Source: Prolixibacter denitrificans (GTDB lineage Bacteria > Bacteroidota > Bacteroidia > Bacteroidales > Prolixibacteraceae). Taken from it: a stretch of 64,000 bases of DNA. Made by a program: the position numbers and the translations under genes. Of the stretch, positions 16,700 through 25,971 are shown piece after piece. Under the pieces are notes generated by a model that was not told the origin of the DNA, did no database searches, and was given only the letters and a program-made list of their open reading frames with translations. The stretch lies in the NCBI RefSeq assembly GCF_003014495.1, contig NZ_PYGC01000009.1, positions 1 through 64,000 of the forward strand, given 5' to 3'. Within the stretch, counting starts at the first letter, position 1; each line of letters begins with the position of its first letter.

Positions 16700-17509
16700 T
16701 CAACCATTGTTGCTGAATGCACGCAAACGAATAGCTGTCAATACTTTCTTCGTATACAACGGAAACTCTCCATTCAACATCCAACCGTAATACCCCGGCT
16801 CTTCTTTCAACACCTGCTCAACCGGTTTTCCCTTGTGCTTGCCAAAATTGAAGACCTCAACGCCATCGCTGTTATAAACGATACGACCGGCGAAGTCCAC
16901 ATTCCTATCGAAGGAAGAGAATTCCGACAATTTATCCACATCATTCACCAGCGGATTGAATTTCTTTCCTCTGGCCTCAGCTTCTTCTGCAGAGTAGCGA
17001 TCGAGCTGCGATTTCAGAACCTCATAAGTCGCCACTGTATCGACCATAGCGCTGTGAGCATTCTCCAGCTCCTTGTTGCAGTAGAACTCGTAGGCTGCAC
17101 CCAACGTGCGTTTCTCCATCTTGTGGAAAATAGTCTGCACATCAATAAACTTCCTCTTTTTCAAATCGATGTCCACTTCTGCCCGCAGGAATTCTTCCGA
17201 AAGCAACGGAATATCGAACCGGTTGGAGTTGAACCCGGCTAAATCGCAACCTTCCAGGAAACTTGCCAGCGTTTTCGCTACTTCCTTAAACGTGGGCGCA
17301 TCCTTCACGTCTTCATCTTTGATTCCATGAATTGCCGAAGACTGAGCCGGAATGGGCATTTCCGGATTGATCAACATCAGTTTCTCGTCCTGTTTTCCGC
17401 CAGGAAAGATTTTAAGCAATGCGATTTCAACGATCCGGTCGGTGACAATATTGATACCGGTAGTTTCCAAATCAAGAAACACCAGTGGATTTTTCAAATT
17501 CAGTTCCAT
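16700..17509 (-). CDS. DEDDh 3'-5' exonuclease (DnaQ-like) with C-terminal tail domain
   Basis: DnaQ/ExoX-type exonuclease. Active-site residues: D13 and E15 in VFLDLETTG, Asp in NSNRFDIPLL, and the H...D pair in HSAMVDT. A distinct C-terminal segment (about 210-269, FNFGKHKGKPVEQVL and DEEPGYYGWMLN-like) matches the exodeoxyribonuclease X C-terminal domain seen in many Bacteroidota homologues. It could proofread or process DNA ends. Located directly after dnaN, which fits a replication/repair role, although a terminator-like hairpin separates them. Confidence 0.9.
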   Translation of the reverse strand: MELNLKNPLVFLDLETTGINIVTDRIVEIALLKIFPGGKQDEKLMLINPEMPIPAQSSAIHGIKDEDVKDAPTFKEVAKTLASFLEGCDLAGFNSNRFDIPLLSEEFLRAEVDIDLKKRKFIDVQTIFHKMEKRTLGAAYEFYCNKELENAHSAMVDTVATYEVLKSQLDRYSAEEAEARGKKFNPLVNDVDKLSEFSSFDRNVDFAGRIVYNSDGVEVFNFGKHKGKPVEQVLKEEPGYYGWMLNGEFPLYTKKVLTAIRLRAFSNNG

Positions 17510-17528
17510 AAAAATACAAGTAACAAAA

Positions 17529-17558
17529 AACCTAACAGAAGCGGGATTCTGTCAGGTT
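17529..17558 (-). terminator. Terminator-like hairpin after dnaN
   Basis: 12-pair stem (17529-17540 with 17547-17558, one G-U) then a T run on the minus strand. It lies just 19 bases before the exonuclease ATG. Either a dnaN terminator or a leaky attenuator setting expression of the next gene. Confidence 0.7.
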
Positions 17559-17589
17559 TAGCTATGATTATTTTAATAAAAATTCTTTT

Positions 17590-18717
17590 CTACGCATTGA
17601 TCATCATCGGCATCAGAAGCATTAATACATCTTCTTCTTCGATTTCTTTCTCTGCAGGAAGTAAAATTCCGGCTCTTGTTGGATCGGAAAGTTCCACCAT
17701 CACTTCCGTAGAAGACAAATTGGAAAGAATTTCGAGCAGGAAGGTCGATTTAAAGCCAATCTCCATCTCCTGTCCTTCGTACTGACATTTGATGCGCTCG
17801 ACGGCCGAAATGGCAAAGTCGACATCCTGTGCTGAAACTACCATTTCGGTAGATGTCAAAGCTAATTTCACCAGGTTACTAGCCTGATTCGAAAAGACCG
17901 AAACCCGTTTCAGTGTATTGTAAAATTCAACCCTATCAACTGTCAGTCGGTTCGGATTATTCACCGGAATAACTGAATTGTAGGCCGGATAATTTCCTTC
18001 CACCAGGCGGCAAACTACTTTGAAACCGGTCAAACTGAAGAAAGCATTCTTATCATCGAACGCCAGCTTCACATCAAAATCTTCGCGTGGCAGCAAATTT
18101 TTCAACAACGAAGCCGGCTTTTTCGGAAGAATAAACGACGACTGAACATCAGCACGGGCATCGCTTCGTTTGTAGCGAACCAGCTTGTGCGCATCGGATG
18201 CCACAAACGTCAGGTCATCTTCCGACAATTCGATATAAACACCATTCATCACCGGACGCAACTCGTCGTCAGCGGTAGCAAACAGCGTTTTATTGATTCC
18301 GCTCAGCAGCACATCGTGGGGCATGCTGAGGCTGGTAGCTCCGTCTCCCAACTCAGGAAGTTGCGGAAAATCAGTACCATTTTGCCCGACAATCGAGAAT
18401 TTACCGTTTTCGGAAAGAATTTCCACTGCCATGGTATCCATGTCAATATTGAAGGTCAGCGGTTGCTCTGGGAACTCTTTCAGGGTATCAATCAAAATCT
18501 TAGCCGGGATAGCAATACTTCCGTCTCCCTCTGTATTTTCCAGCGAAAGCGTTGTAATAAGCGTTGTTTCCAAATCGGAAGCAGTAACCGTTAGGGTATT
18601 GCCCTCGAGTTGAAAAAGGAAATTATCGAGGATAGGCAAGGTATTTTTATTGCTGATGACCCTGCTGATTGCATTAAGATGCCTCAGTAATTCGGTACTC
18701 GAAACGACAAATCTCAT
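17590..18717 (-). CDS. dnaN: DNA polymerase III beta sliding clamp
   Basis: Ring-shaped processivity clamp, dimer with three repeated domains per 375-residue subunit (about 125 residues each). MRFVVSSTELLRHLNAISRVIS is the standard start, and GDFPQLP-like (VGQNGTDFPQLP) and EGNYPAYNSVIP mark domains 1/2 and 2/3. The C terminus LMLLMPMMINA corresponds to the conserved MPMR/MPMRL-like end. dnaA is not nearby, so dnaN is unlinked from the origin in this window, as in other Bacteroidota. Confidence 0.96.
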   Translation of the reverse strand: MRFVVSSTELLRHLNAISRVISNKNTLPILDNFLFQLEGNTLTVTASDLETTLITTLSLENTEGDGSIAIPAKILIDTLKEFPEQPLTFNIDMDTMAVEILSENGKFSIVGQNGTDFPQLPELGDGATSLSMPHDVLLSGINKTLFATADDELRPVMNGVYIELSEDDLTFVASDAHKLVRYKRSDARADVQSSFILPKKPASLLKNLLPREDFDVKLAFDDKNAFFSLTGFKVVCRLVEGNYPAYNSVIPVNNPNRLTVDRVEFYNTLKRVSVFSNQASNLVKLALTSTEMVVSAQDVDFAISAVERIKCQYEGQEMEIGFKSTFLLEILSNLSSTEVMVELSDPTRAGILLPAEKEIEEEDVLMLLMPMMINA

Positions 18718-18867
18718 GGGTAGTTATTCTTAGTTTTTAAACGATTCTCAATTAATTAGCCCTCATATAAGGCACTCGGTCCTGACAAGGCAGGTACATT
18801 ACGAAGATACAAACATTCACCTACTTTGCCTACCTCGCAATATACGTTTTTCTTTGAATTTATTAAC

Positions 18868-21285
18868 TTAATGTGCATAACGTTTTCGTCGAATGAAGTT
18901 GAAAACGACACCGAACAATAAGATAAACAGCACCGGAACAAGGAGGTTCAGCAATTGCCATTTCAATTTTTCTTCGCGGAGTCGGACCTTATCCAACAAG
19001 CGCAATTTCACCGTTCGGGTACGAAGTTCCATCAGCCCCGAATCGTCACACAAATACTGTACTGCATTCACAAAAAATGCTTTGTTCCCAAAAGTTTGTT
19101 TCGCGTACCGATCATACCCGAGCGGTAAAATCTGAACTCCTTTGGGGCCTTTATGCACCTTATTCGCAATTAAATTTCCGTCCGAGAAGACCATCATCTT
19201 GGTGTGCGGACTCTCGTACTTCGGTTCCATTCCATTTGGCAAATGCAATTCGGTCAACATCCGGTTTTTGAATACCGACGAAAATCTTCCTTCGAGCAAA
19301 ACTCCTACCGGGATGTGATGTTGCGTGAAAAGCTCGCGGGCCGGTGGTTCGTTAATCATATCCAGGCTCACCTCCATCGGCGTTTCGGTTGTCCGGGCAT
19401 ACGCCGAAGAAGTGAGAAGAACAGTTTTTTTCACATCCTGGTTTTCGCCAACCAGTTCGAGTGAGCTAACAAAATCAGCCATCAGGCGATTCAGGTTCTT
19501 TCCTACCGGCGAATTCTGTGAGGGCATCAGCAACGGCGAAAAATACCACGGTGCCGGCGTAAATTTTGGAGGCTGTCCGGTTAGTGCCGTATTCACCGGA
19601 ATCATCCGGCACTGCACATCCTGAACCAAGTCGTGATTGAGACGAACACCGTAATGGAACAACTGATCCTGCAAATTCAATTTTCGCGGAAACGCCAGTG
19701 TCATCATTCCTTCGGAGAGGCTGTCCATGCTCACCTGCACCGGATCGATCAGCCACATCAGACGACCACCTTTCATGGCATACTGGTCGAGGGCGAACTT
19801 GTCTCTTTCGGGGAAAGCCTTTTCCGGATCGGCAACAATCACCGCACGGAAACTATCGGGCGCTGCCAGCAAATCATCAGGCGTGATTCGGACAACATCG
19901 TAATTCTCACTCAATGCATTGGAAAAATCTTTTACCTGCCACTGGTCCAACTCATGATGTCCGGTCAGGAAAGCTACTTTTGGCTTTTTCTTCTGCATCA
20001 AAACACGAAAAGCCCGGGCAAACTGGTATTCCAGCAATTCCACCGAACGGTTTAAATTCTCTTCAGCTGGTAAAGAAGGATCGTTTTGCAGGAAGTTGAC
20101 CACCGTTTGGTGACCATGCAACCGAACAACAGCCGAAGGAAAAACAAGCCGCGTAGACGTTCCCTGATCGGTTTTGATGCGCAGATCGGTTGGCTTCAAT
20201 CCTTCGTCAACCAACGAATCGAAATAACCTTTGCGCTGCGAAGGCTTTACTTCCTGGTAAGGATCGATGAATTGCACGTGAACCGGCGCACCGGCATACA
20301 CATTCATATCAATCAACTTCTCTTTGACTGCCTTGGCCAGCTTTCGGAATCCAGCTGGTAACATATCGCCTTTCAGATAAACATTGACAACGGCTGGTTG
20401 GTCAACCTCTTTCATAATTTCGCGTGTCTGATCGGCCAGCGTAAAGCGTTTTTCCGCTGTAAAGTCAATCCGGAAGAAATGATTGGTCATTAAAACAGCT
20501 GCCAGTGCCGTAGCCGCAATGTAAATTCCCAATCGGAGAACTGCGCGCTTTTTAGGAAAACGCTTCCAGAAAAGGGAAATCTGCGTGAGGAGCAAAAACA
20601 AGCCAACCATCACCAGGAAGTAGTACAAATCACGCGAATCGAGCACACCCCGGCTCACCGACTCGTAATGCTGGTTAATTCCCAATGAAGAAAGAGTTTC
20701 GGCTACACCGGACGGAACCGGCAAGCCCGCAACAAAATCAAACCCCGTGTACCAGAAAAATGACAGAAACAGCGCCAGGATAAAAGCGACAATCTGGTTA
20801 TCCGTTAATGAGGAGGCGAATAAACCAATGGAAAGGTAGATAGCCGCCAAAAAGAAAAGCCCCAGGTAACTTCCCCAGGTCGCCCCCGTATCAATGCTTC
20901 CCACCGGATTACCCAAATGGTAAACCGAAAAGAAATAAAGCAAAGTGGGCGCCAACGACAGAGCAACTACAACCAGTGCCGCTAAGTACTTAGCCAGCAC
21001 TAACTGAAATGTGGAAAGCGGACGGGTGAGCAGTAACTCCATGGTTCCGGTACGCTTTTCATCAGCGAACATCCGCATGGTAACAGCCGGAATAAGGAAG
21101 AGGTAAACCCACGGAGCCATGGAAAACAGTCCGTCCAAAGTGGCATATCCATTGTCCGGAATATTATAATTTCCATTAAAGACCCAAAGAAATAAACCGG
21201 TGGAGAGTAAAAAAACGACAATCACCAGGTAACCGATCAGCGAACCGAAGAACTGGTTGATTTCCTTTCTGAACAGACTGTACAT
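18868..21285 (-). CDS. Fused GldF-GldG gliding-type ABC protein
   Basis: 805 residues from the ATG at 21285 (the frame extends to a TTG at 21294). Residues about 1-240 match GldF, an ABC-2 permease with six helices, including ADEKRTGTMELLLTRP and the ITxxQ-like TDNQIVAF. The following part (about 250-780) matches the GldG auxiliary protein: a helix, then the large periplasmic domain with FTLADQTREIM, FLTGHHELDQW and the sequence MLWLIDPV. A C-terminal helix precedes the basic tail KRKRYAH-like end. In Flavobacterium gldF and gldG are separate genes acting with the ATPase GldA, which is absent here. Organisms with this arrangement need not glide. Last gene of the surE-lpxB operon by spacing (24 bases after lpxB). 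Confidence 0.88.
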   Translation of the reverse strand: MYSLFRKEINQFFGSLIGYLVIVVFLLSTGLFLWVFNGNYNIPDNGYATLDGLFSMAPWVYLFLIPAVTMRMFADEKRTGTMELLLTRPLSTFQLVLAKYLAALVVVALSLAPTLLYFFSVYHLGNPVGSIDTGATWGSYLGLFFLAAIYLSIGLFASSLTDNQIVAFILALFLSFFWYTGFDFVAGLPVPSGVAETLSSLGINQHYESVSRGVLDSRDLYYFLVMVGLFLLLTQISLFWKRFPKKRAVLRLGIYIAATALAAVLMTNHFFRIDFTAEKRFTLADQTREIMKEVDQPAVVNVYLKGDMLPAGFRKLAKAVKEKLIDMNVYAGAPVHVQFIDPYQEVKPSQRKGYFDSLVDEGLKPTDLRIKTDQGTSTRLVFPSAVVRLHGHQTVVNFLQNDPSLPAEENLNRSVELLEYQFARAFRVLMQKKKPKVAFLTGHHELDQWQVKDFSNALSENYDVVRITPDDLLAAPDSFRAVIVADPEKAFPERDKFALDQYAMKGGRLMWLIDPVQVSMDSLSEGMMTLAFPRKLNLQDQLFHYGVRLNHDLVQDVQCRMIPVNTALTGQPPKFTPAPWYFSPLLMPSQNSPVGKNLNRLMADFVSSLELVGENQDVKKTVLLTSSAYARTTETPMEVSLDMINEPPARELFTQHHIPVGVLLEGRFSSVFKNRMLTELHLPNGMEPKYESPHTKMMVFSDGNLIANKVHKGPKGVQILPLGYDRYAKQTFGNKAFFVNAVQYLCDDSGLMELRTRTVKLRLLDKVRLREEKLKWQLLNLLVPVLFILLFGVVFNFIRRKRYAH

Positions 21286-21309
21286 AAACGGCAATATTTT
21301 TCTATTGAA

Positions 21310-22434
21310 TTATTTCAGCAGCTCAACCATCTGTTTGGCAGCCCGCGCAGCACATCCGGGTTCCCCTAACCGCTGGCGCATTTCGTCGTAACCGCTCAGC
21401 ATTTTTTCCCGGTAGGCTTCATCTCCCAGAACCTGCTTCAATTCAGCGCTCACCGTATCAACAGTGCAACGGTCCTGGAACAATTCCTTCACAATTTCGC
21501 GGTTCACAATCAGGTTGACCAGCGAAAAATAAGGAATCTTCAGCAAAAACGGCCTTCCCCATCGGGCAATTTTCCCAAGCTCCATTTTATAACAAACCAC
21601 CTGGGGAATATTCATGACTGCAGTTTCAAGGGTCGCCGTTCCGGAGGTCACCAACGCCGCCGTTGACTGTTGAAGCAATTCGTAGGTTTGATTAAAGACA
21701 ACCGGAATATCTTTGCCCTTCAAAACCTGACGATAAAATTCCTCTGTCTGCGAAGGTGCACCGGCCAACACAAATTCATATTCCGGGAAACGCGATGCCG
21801 CTTCAGCCATTACCGGGAGAATGTTGCTGATTTCCTGTTTCCGGCTACCTGCCAGCAAAGCGATCAGCGGTTTTCCCGATAGTTGGTTACGCGACACAAA
21901 TGTATCGAATGTCTCATCCTGATTAGGCCGCACCGCCAACTCATCGACAGTGGGATTTCCCACATAACGGACGGGATAATCGTATTTGGCGTAAAATTCA
22001 GTTTCGAAGGGAAAGATCGTGAACATCTCATCGATGAATTGCTTCACCTTCTTCACGCGTTTGGTTTTCCATGCCCAGATTTTCGGGGAGATATAATAGA
22101 ATGTCCGAATACCGTGTTCCCTGGCAAATTTCGCCATGCGCAGGTTAAAACCAGGATAGTCTACGAGAATCAGTACGTCAGGCTGCCAGGCAAGCAACTC
22201 CTTTTCTGCCAGCTTGAAGTTGGCCTTAATCTTATCCAGATTTCTCACTACCGTGATGAAGCCCATGTAAGCCATTTCACGGTAGTGTTTCAGCAATCTA
22301 CCACCTTCGGCTTCCATCAAATCGCCCCCGAAATAAAGAAACTCGGCCTGCGGATCTTCCTCTTTCAGTTCGCGCATCAAATGCGAGGCGTGTAAATCGC
22401 CCGATGCTTCACCGGCAATGATAAAATACTTCAC
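21310..22434 (-). CDS. lpxB: Lipid-A-disaccharide synthase
   Basis: Glycosyltransferase that joins UDP-diacylglucosamine and lipid X to give the lipid A disaccharide at the inner membrane. Starts GTG (22434) as MKYFIIAGEASGDLHASHLM, the family hallmark. A TTG in frame three codons earlier is followed upstream by a stop, so the GTG is the likely start, giving 374 residues. YYISPKIWAWK and ALLAGSRKQEI are typical; GTATLETA is the nucleotide-sugar motif. Follows a small membrane gene by 60 bases. Confidence 0.95.
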   Translation of the reverse strand: MKYFIIAGEASGDLHASHLMRELKEEDPQAEFLYFGGDLMEAEGGRLLKHYREMAYMGFITVVRNLDKIKANFKLAEKELLAWQPDVLILVDYPGFNLRMAKFAREHGIRTFYYISPKIWAWKTKRVKKVKQFIDEMFTIFPFETEFYAKYDYPVRYVGNPTVDELAVRPNQDETFDTFVSRNQLSGKPLIALLAGSRKQEISNILPVMAEAASRFPEYEFVLAGAPSQTEEFYRQVLKGKDIPVVFNQTYELLQQSTAALVTSGTATLETAVMNIPQVVCYKMELGKIARWGRPFLLKIPYFSLVNLIVNREIVKELFQDRCTVDTVSAELKQVLGDEAYREKMLSGYDEMRQRLGEPGCAARAAKQMVELLK

Positions 22435-22494
22435 GCGTAGCAAGATTTATAATTAGATGAATCGAATTAAATTCCGATAGAAAGTCAAAATCGC

Positions 22495-22809
22495 CTAGGA
22501 CAATTTCACGATAAAAGCCACCACGGCATATAAAATCGTTGCCAATAATACGCCTCTTCCCGAACGCAACCGATTTCCACGAACAAACAGCATGAATAGT
22601 CCGAGATTAGGAAAAACCGCCAGGCTTAACACGTGAATAATCGTATTCGTTTCCACTAAGCGATGAATAAATGCTGAAAATGGCATGTATCCAAACCGGA
22701 ATAAATAGTATAACACAAAGAATACTACCGGCATCAAGGCTCCGGCTAACACACCCAGCCAAATATTATTCAGCTTCACAGGCTGCTTTTGTTGTTCCTG
22801 ATTCTCCAT
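22495..22809 (-). CDS. Small four-helix membrane protein, unknown
   Basis: 104 residues with a charged N terminus (MENQEQQKQPVKLNN) and about four hydrophobic helices. Basic loop RGNRLRSGRG joins helices 3 and 4. The start at 22809 is 2 bases after the surE stop, so it is translationally linked to surE. It lies between surE and lpxB, a place often held by conserved small proteins in Bacteroidota. No motif tells its function. Confidence 0.8.
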   Translation of the reverse strand: MENQEQQKQPVKLNNIWLGVLAGALMPVVFFVLYYLFRFGYMPFSAFIHRLVETNTIIHVLSLAVFPNLGLFMLFVRGNRLRSGRGVLLATILYAVVAFIVKLS

Positions 22810-22811
22810 GG

Positions 22812-23573
22812 TTAAAACTTCCAGGTTTTCATGTGTTGGAACGCCTGGTAAGCTGTCAAATCGATGGTGACAGGAACAACTGAAACATAGCTGTTCTTCA
22901 GGGCAAAATCGTCAGTATCGCGGGCTTCCGCTTCAGCGTTATTGAAATAGCCGGTTAACCAGTAGTAACTTTGGCCATGAGGATCGGTCCGGTGTTCGAA
23001 CTCCTCTTCCCACTTACCGCGTGTTTGTCGACAGAAATTAATGCCTTTCACCTCTCCTTTCGGGATATTCACATTCAGGCAAACGCCATCGGGCAAACCA
23101 TGTTCGGCCACTACCTGGAAAATACGGGCAACGGCCACTTTGGAACGGGCAAAGTCGGCATCGGTGTCGTAGTCATTCAATGAAAAACCGATGGAAGGAA
23201 TGCCGTGAATACAACCTTCGATAGCACCGCCCATCGTTCCGGAATACAAAATGGAAACCGAACTATTGGCTCCGTGATTAATTCCGGAGATCACAAAATC
23301 GGGTAACCGCTCGAGCAACTGGTTACAAGCCAGTTTCACGCAATCAACCGGTGTTCCGGTACATGAGTAAATTGTGAGACCCTCTTCTTCCTCCAGTTTA
23401 TTCACGCGCAGCGGCCGATCGACCGTAATGGCATGCGACATGCCGGAGCGAGGACTATCAGGAGCCACAACGACAATGTCGCCAAATAGGCGCATTACTT
23501 CAGTTACTTCCTTTAATCCTTTGGCATAAACACCATCATCGTTGGTGAGCAATATGAGTGGTCGTTCGTTCAT
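22812..23573 (-). CDS. surE: 5'/3'-nucleotidase SurE
   Basis: Stationary-phase survival phosphatase that dephosphorylates nucleoside monophosphates in a metal-dependent way. From the ATG at 23573 (253 residues) it begins MNERPLILLTNDDGVYAKGL with the metal-binding DD pair. VVVAPDSPRSGMSHAIT, CTGTPVDCVKLA and SGINHGANSS are all present. The upstream in-frame ATG (23600) gives a lysine-rich leader absent from homologues. First gene of the minus-strand operon surE-(small membrane)-lpxB-gldFG. Confidence 0.95.
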   Translation of the reverse strand: MNERPLILLTNDDGVYAKGLKEVTEVMRLFGDIVVVAPDSPRSGMSHAITVDRPLRVNKLEEEEGLTIYSCTGTPVDCVKLACNQLLERLPDFVISGINHGANSSVSILYSGTMGGAIEGCIHGIPSIGFSLNDYDTDADFARSKVAVARIFQVVAEHGLPDGVCLNVNIPKGEVKGINFCRQTRGKWEEEFEHRTDPHGQSYYWLTGYFNNAEAEARDTDDFALKNSYVSVVPVTIDLTAYQAFQHMKTWKF

Positions 23574-23739
23574 TTTCCGAATTTTTCCATTTTTCAACAA
23601 GAAAACAAAGATAATCGTTCACGCCGAACAACTATCATCCGGATGAAAAAGTTGTATGATTCTTATGCAGTTAATTTCAAATGAGGCTCATGACATGGCG
23701 GGTGATTTCCAGGAATTATCGGTTGAATTGCATTTCGGT

Positions 23740-23769
23740 TTTGGCATCATACCGAAAATCGTACTTTTG
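23740..23769 (+). promoter_or_regulatory. Promoter of the heptose/glycosyltransferase operon
   Basis: TTTG (23740-23743), 18-base spacer, TACTTTTG (23762-23769). Same layout as the tRNA promoter. Predicted transcription start near 23775 lies downstream of all ATG codons that would give a longer glycosyltransferase, supporting the TTG start at 23788. Confidence 0.6.
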
Positions 23770-23787
23770 TTTGTAAATTTTCATGTA

Positions 23788-24933
23788 TTGAAGAAAGAAG
23801 TAGTCATTATCGGAACTGCATGGCCTTTCAGGGGAGGACTGGCCGCATACAATGAGCGCCTGGCCCGCGAATTTCAGGCGTCAGGCTATAAAGTTCGTAT
23901 CGAAACATTTACCCTGCAGTATCCCAACTTTCTTTTCCCGGGAAAAACCCAGTATGCCGATTGGGAAGCACCGAACGATCTCGACATCCGGGCCACGGTC
24001 AATTCCATCAATCCGCTCAATTGGAGAAAAATCGGTAACCGTATCCGGAAAGAAGCACCGGACATCGTCATTTTCAAATACTGGCTACCGTTCATGGCGC
24101 CCTGCTTCGGCACCATTGCACGACGCGTCCGGAAGAACAAAAAAACGAAGGTAATTGCCATTGCTGACAACATCATTCCGCACGAACCACGTCCGGGAGA
24201 TAAACCCTTTACCCGCTTTTTCACCAAAGCTGTCGACGGATTTGTAGCTATGTCGAAAAGCGTATTCAACGACATTGCCAAATTCGACCAAAACAAACCA
24301 CGTGGCTTATGCCCTCATCCGCTTTTCGACAATTTTGGGGCTCCGCTTCCGCGGGAAGAAGCCGCCAAAGCGTTGGATCTGGATCCGAATTTTCGTTATC
24401 TCCTTTTCTTCGGCTTTATACGCGACTACAAAGGTCTCGACTGGCTTTTGGAAGCTTTCGCAGATGAACGCCTTCGAAAATATCCGGTCAAATTGCTGGT
24501 AGCCGGCGAGTTTTATGCTCCGCCAGACAACTATCTTCAACTCATTAAAAAACTTGAGCTGGGCGACAATCTTATTCTCCAAACAGATTTTATTGCCGAC
24601 AGCGAGGTGACAAAATATTTCAGCGTGGCTGACATGGTTGTTCAACCCTATAAATCGGCGACACAAAGCGGCGTAACGCAAATCGGCTACCACTTCGAGA
24701 AGCCCATGTTGGTAACCGATGTTGGTGGTTTGTCGGAAATCATTCCCGACCAGAAGGTAGGTTACGTGGTACAACCGAATGTAAAAGCGATTGCTGACGC
24801 GTTGGTTGACTTTTATGAAAATAAACGTCAGGCTGAATTTGAAGAACAGGTAAAAGAAGAAAAGAAAAAATATTCATGGCAGCGGATGGTAGAGACCATC
24901 AGCGAAGTGTACAACAAATCGTCTAATGTATGA
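23788..24933 (+). CDS. GT4-like glycosyltransferase
   Basis: Glycosyltransferase of the GT-B fold. From the TTG at 23788 the protein is 381 residues and begins MKKEVVIIGTAWPFRGGLAAYNERLA, the natural N-terminal Rossmann strand and glycine loop. A longer frame from an ATG at 23656 adds 44 residues unlike the family and starts upstream of the promoter. The C-terminal half holds the sugar-nucleotide site, LLFFGFIRDYKGLDWLLEA and QSGVTQIGYHFEKPMLVTDVGGLSE. Overlaps hddA by four bases (ATGA). In context it may add a heptose to a surface glycan, but the donor is unproven. Confidence 0.85.
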   Translation: MKKEVVIIGTAWPFRGGLAAYNERLAREFQASGYKVRIETFTLQYPNFLFPGKTQYADWEAPNDLDIRATVNSINPLNWRKIGNRIRKEAPDIVIFKYWLPFMAPCFGTIARRVRKNKKTKVIAIADNIIPHEPRPGDKPFTRFFTKAVDGFVAMSKSVFNDIAKFDQNKPRGLCPHPLFDNFGAPLPREEAAKALDLDPNFRYLLFFGFIRDYKGLDWLLEAFADERLRKYPVKLLVAGEFYAPPDNYLQLIKKLELGDNLILQTDFIADSEVTKYFSVADMVVQPYKSATQSGVTQIGYHFEKPMLVTDVGGLSEIIPDQKVGYVVQPNVKAIADALVDFYENKRQAEFEEQVKEEKKKYSWQRMVETISEVYNKSSNV

Positions 24934-25952
24934 TCATCCGAAGTAAAGCTCCGTTACGAATTGGACTGGCCGGCGGCGGCTCCGACGTTTCGCCGTATTC
25001 TGACCTGTTTGGCGGCGCCATTCTGAATGCCACCATCAGCATGTATGCTTATGCTACGATCGAACCGCGAACCGATGGTAAAATCATCCTGAATGCAGTC
25101 GACAAAGGCGAGCATCTCACATTAGCCTCTGCCGGGCAACTTCCCATCGATGGTCAGCTCGATTTGCTGAAAGGCATTTACAACCGGATTGTTCGCGATT
25201 TTACACAGAAGCCGCTGTCATTCACACTGACTACATACGTGGACGCGCCCCCCGGATCGGGACTGGGCTCTTCCTCAACATTGGTAGCGGCAATTCTTGG
25301 TGCTTTCGCCGAATGGCTGAAACTTCCGCTGGGCGAATACGATATCGCACAACTGGCTTACGCCATCGAACGGGTCGATTTAGCTCAGGCCGGTGGAAAA
25401 CAGGACCAATATGCTGCGACTTTTGGCGGAGTAAACTTCATGGAGTTTTACAAAGAAGATAAGGTGATCGTGAATCCGCTGCGCATCAGCCAACGCGTTC
25501 TGGACGAACTGGCTTTCAACCTGGTTCTTTATTACACCGAAACCAGTCGCCTCTCCTCGACCATCATCGAGCAACAGCGGGAAAATGTCACTAAAAAGAA
25601 TACTTCTTCCATAGAAGCCATGCACAACATCAAGCGGCAAGCTATTTTGATGAAAGAAGCTTTGTTGAAGGGAGAATTGGACCAGGTGGGAACGATTCTC
25701 GATTTTGGATGGCAGAACAAGAAAAAGATGGCGGAAGGGATTTCCAATCCGCAAATTGACGAAATTTACGACACCGCATTAAAAGCCGGAGCCACCGGAG
25801 GAAAAATTTCAGGCGCCGGCGGTGGTGGATTTATGTTTTTTTATTGTCCGGGAAACACCCGCTATCCGGTGGTGGAAAGCCTGCTGAAATTTGGCGGTCA
25901 GGTCAAACGGTACGGATTTACCAAACACGGCCTGAGCACCTGGACCAGTTAA
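24930..25952 (+). CDS. hddA: D-glycero-D-manno-heptose 7-phosphate kinase (GHMP)
   Basis: GHMP kinase, 340 residues. Start MIIRSKAPLRIGLAGGGSDVSPYSD is the HddA/FKP-kinase type. The glycine-rich ATP loop is PPGSGLGSSSTLVAA near residue 108. The C-terminal motif GGKISGAGGGGFMFFYCP is near 290. HddA phosphorylates heptose-7-phosphate at C1 with alpha configuration, leading to GDP-heptose. ATGA overlap with the upstream glycosyltransferase. Adjacent gmhA and hddC give this call strong support. Confidence 0.9.
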   Translation: MIIRSKAPLRIGLAGGGSDVSPYSDLFGGAILNATISMYAYATIEPRTDGKIILNAVDKGEHLTLASAGQLPIDGQLDLLKGIYNRIVRDFTQKPLSFTLTTYVDAPPGSGLGSSSTLVAAILGAFAEWLKLPLGEYDIAQLAYAIERVDLAQAGGKQDQYAATFGGVNFMEFYKEDKVIVNPLRISQRVLDELAFNLVLYYTETSRLSSTIIEQQRENVTKKNTSSIEAMHNIKRQAILMKEALLKGELDQVGTILDFGWQNKKKMAEGISNPQIDEIYDTALKAGATGGKISGAGGGGFMFFYCPGNTRYPVVESLLKFGGQVKRYGFTKHGLSTWTS

Positions 25953-25971
25953 ACTGTACGCAAATAAAACC

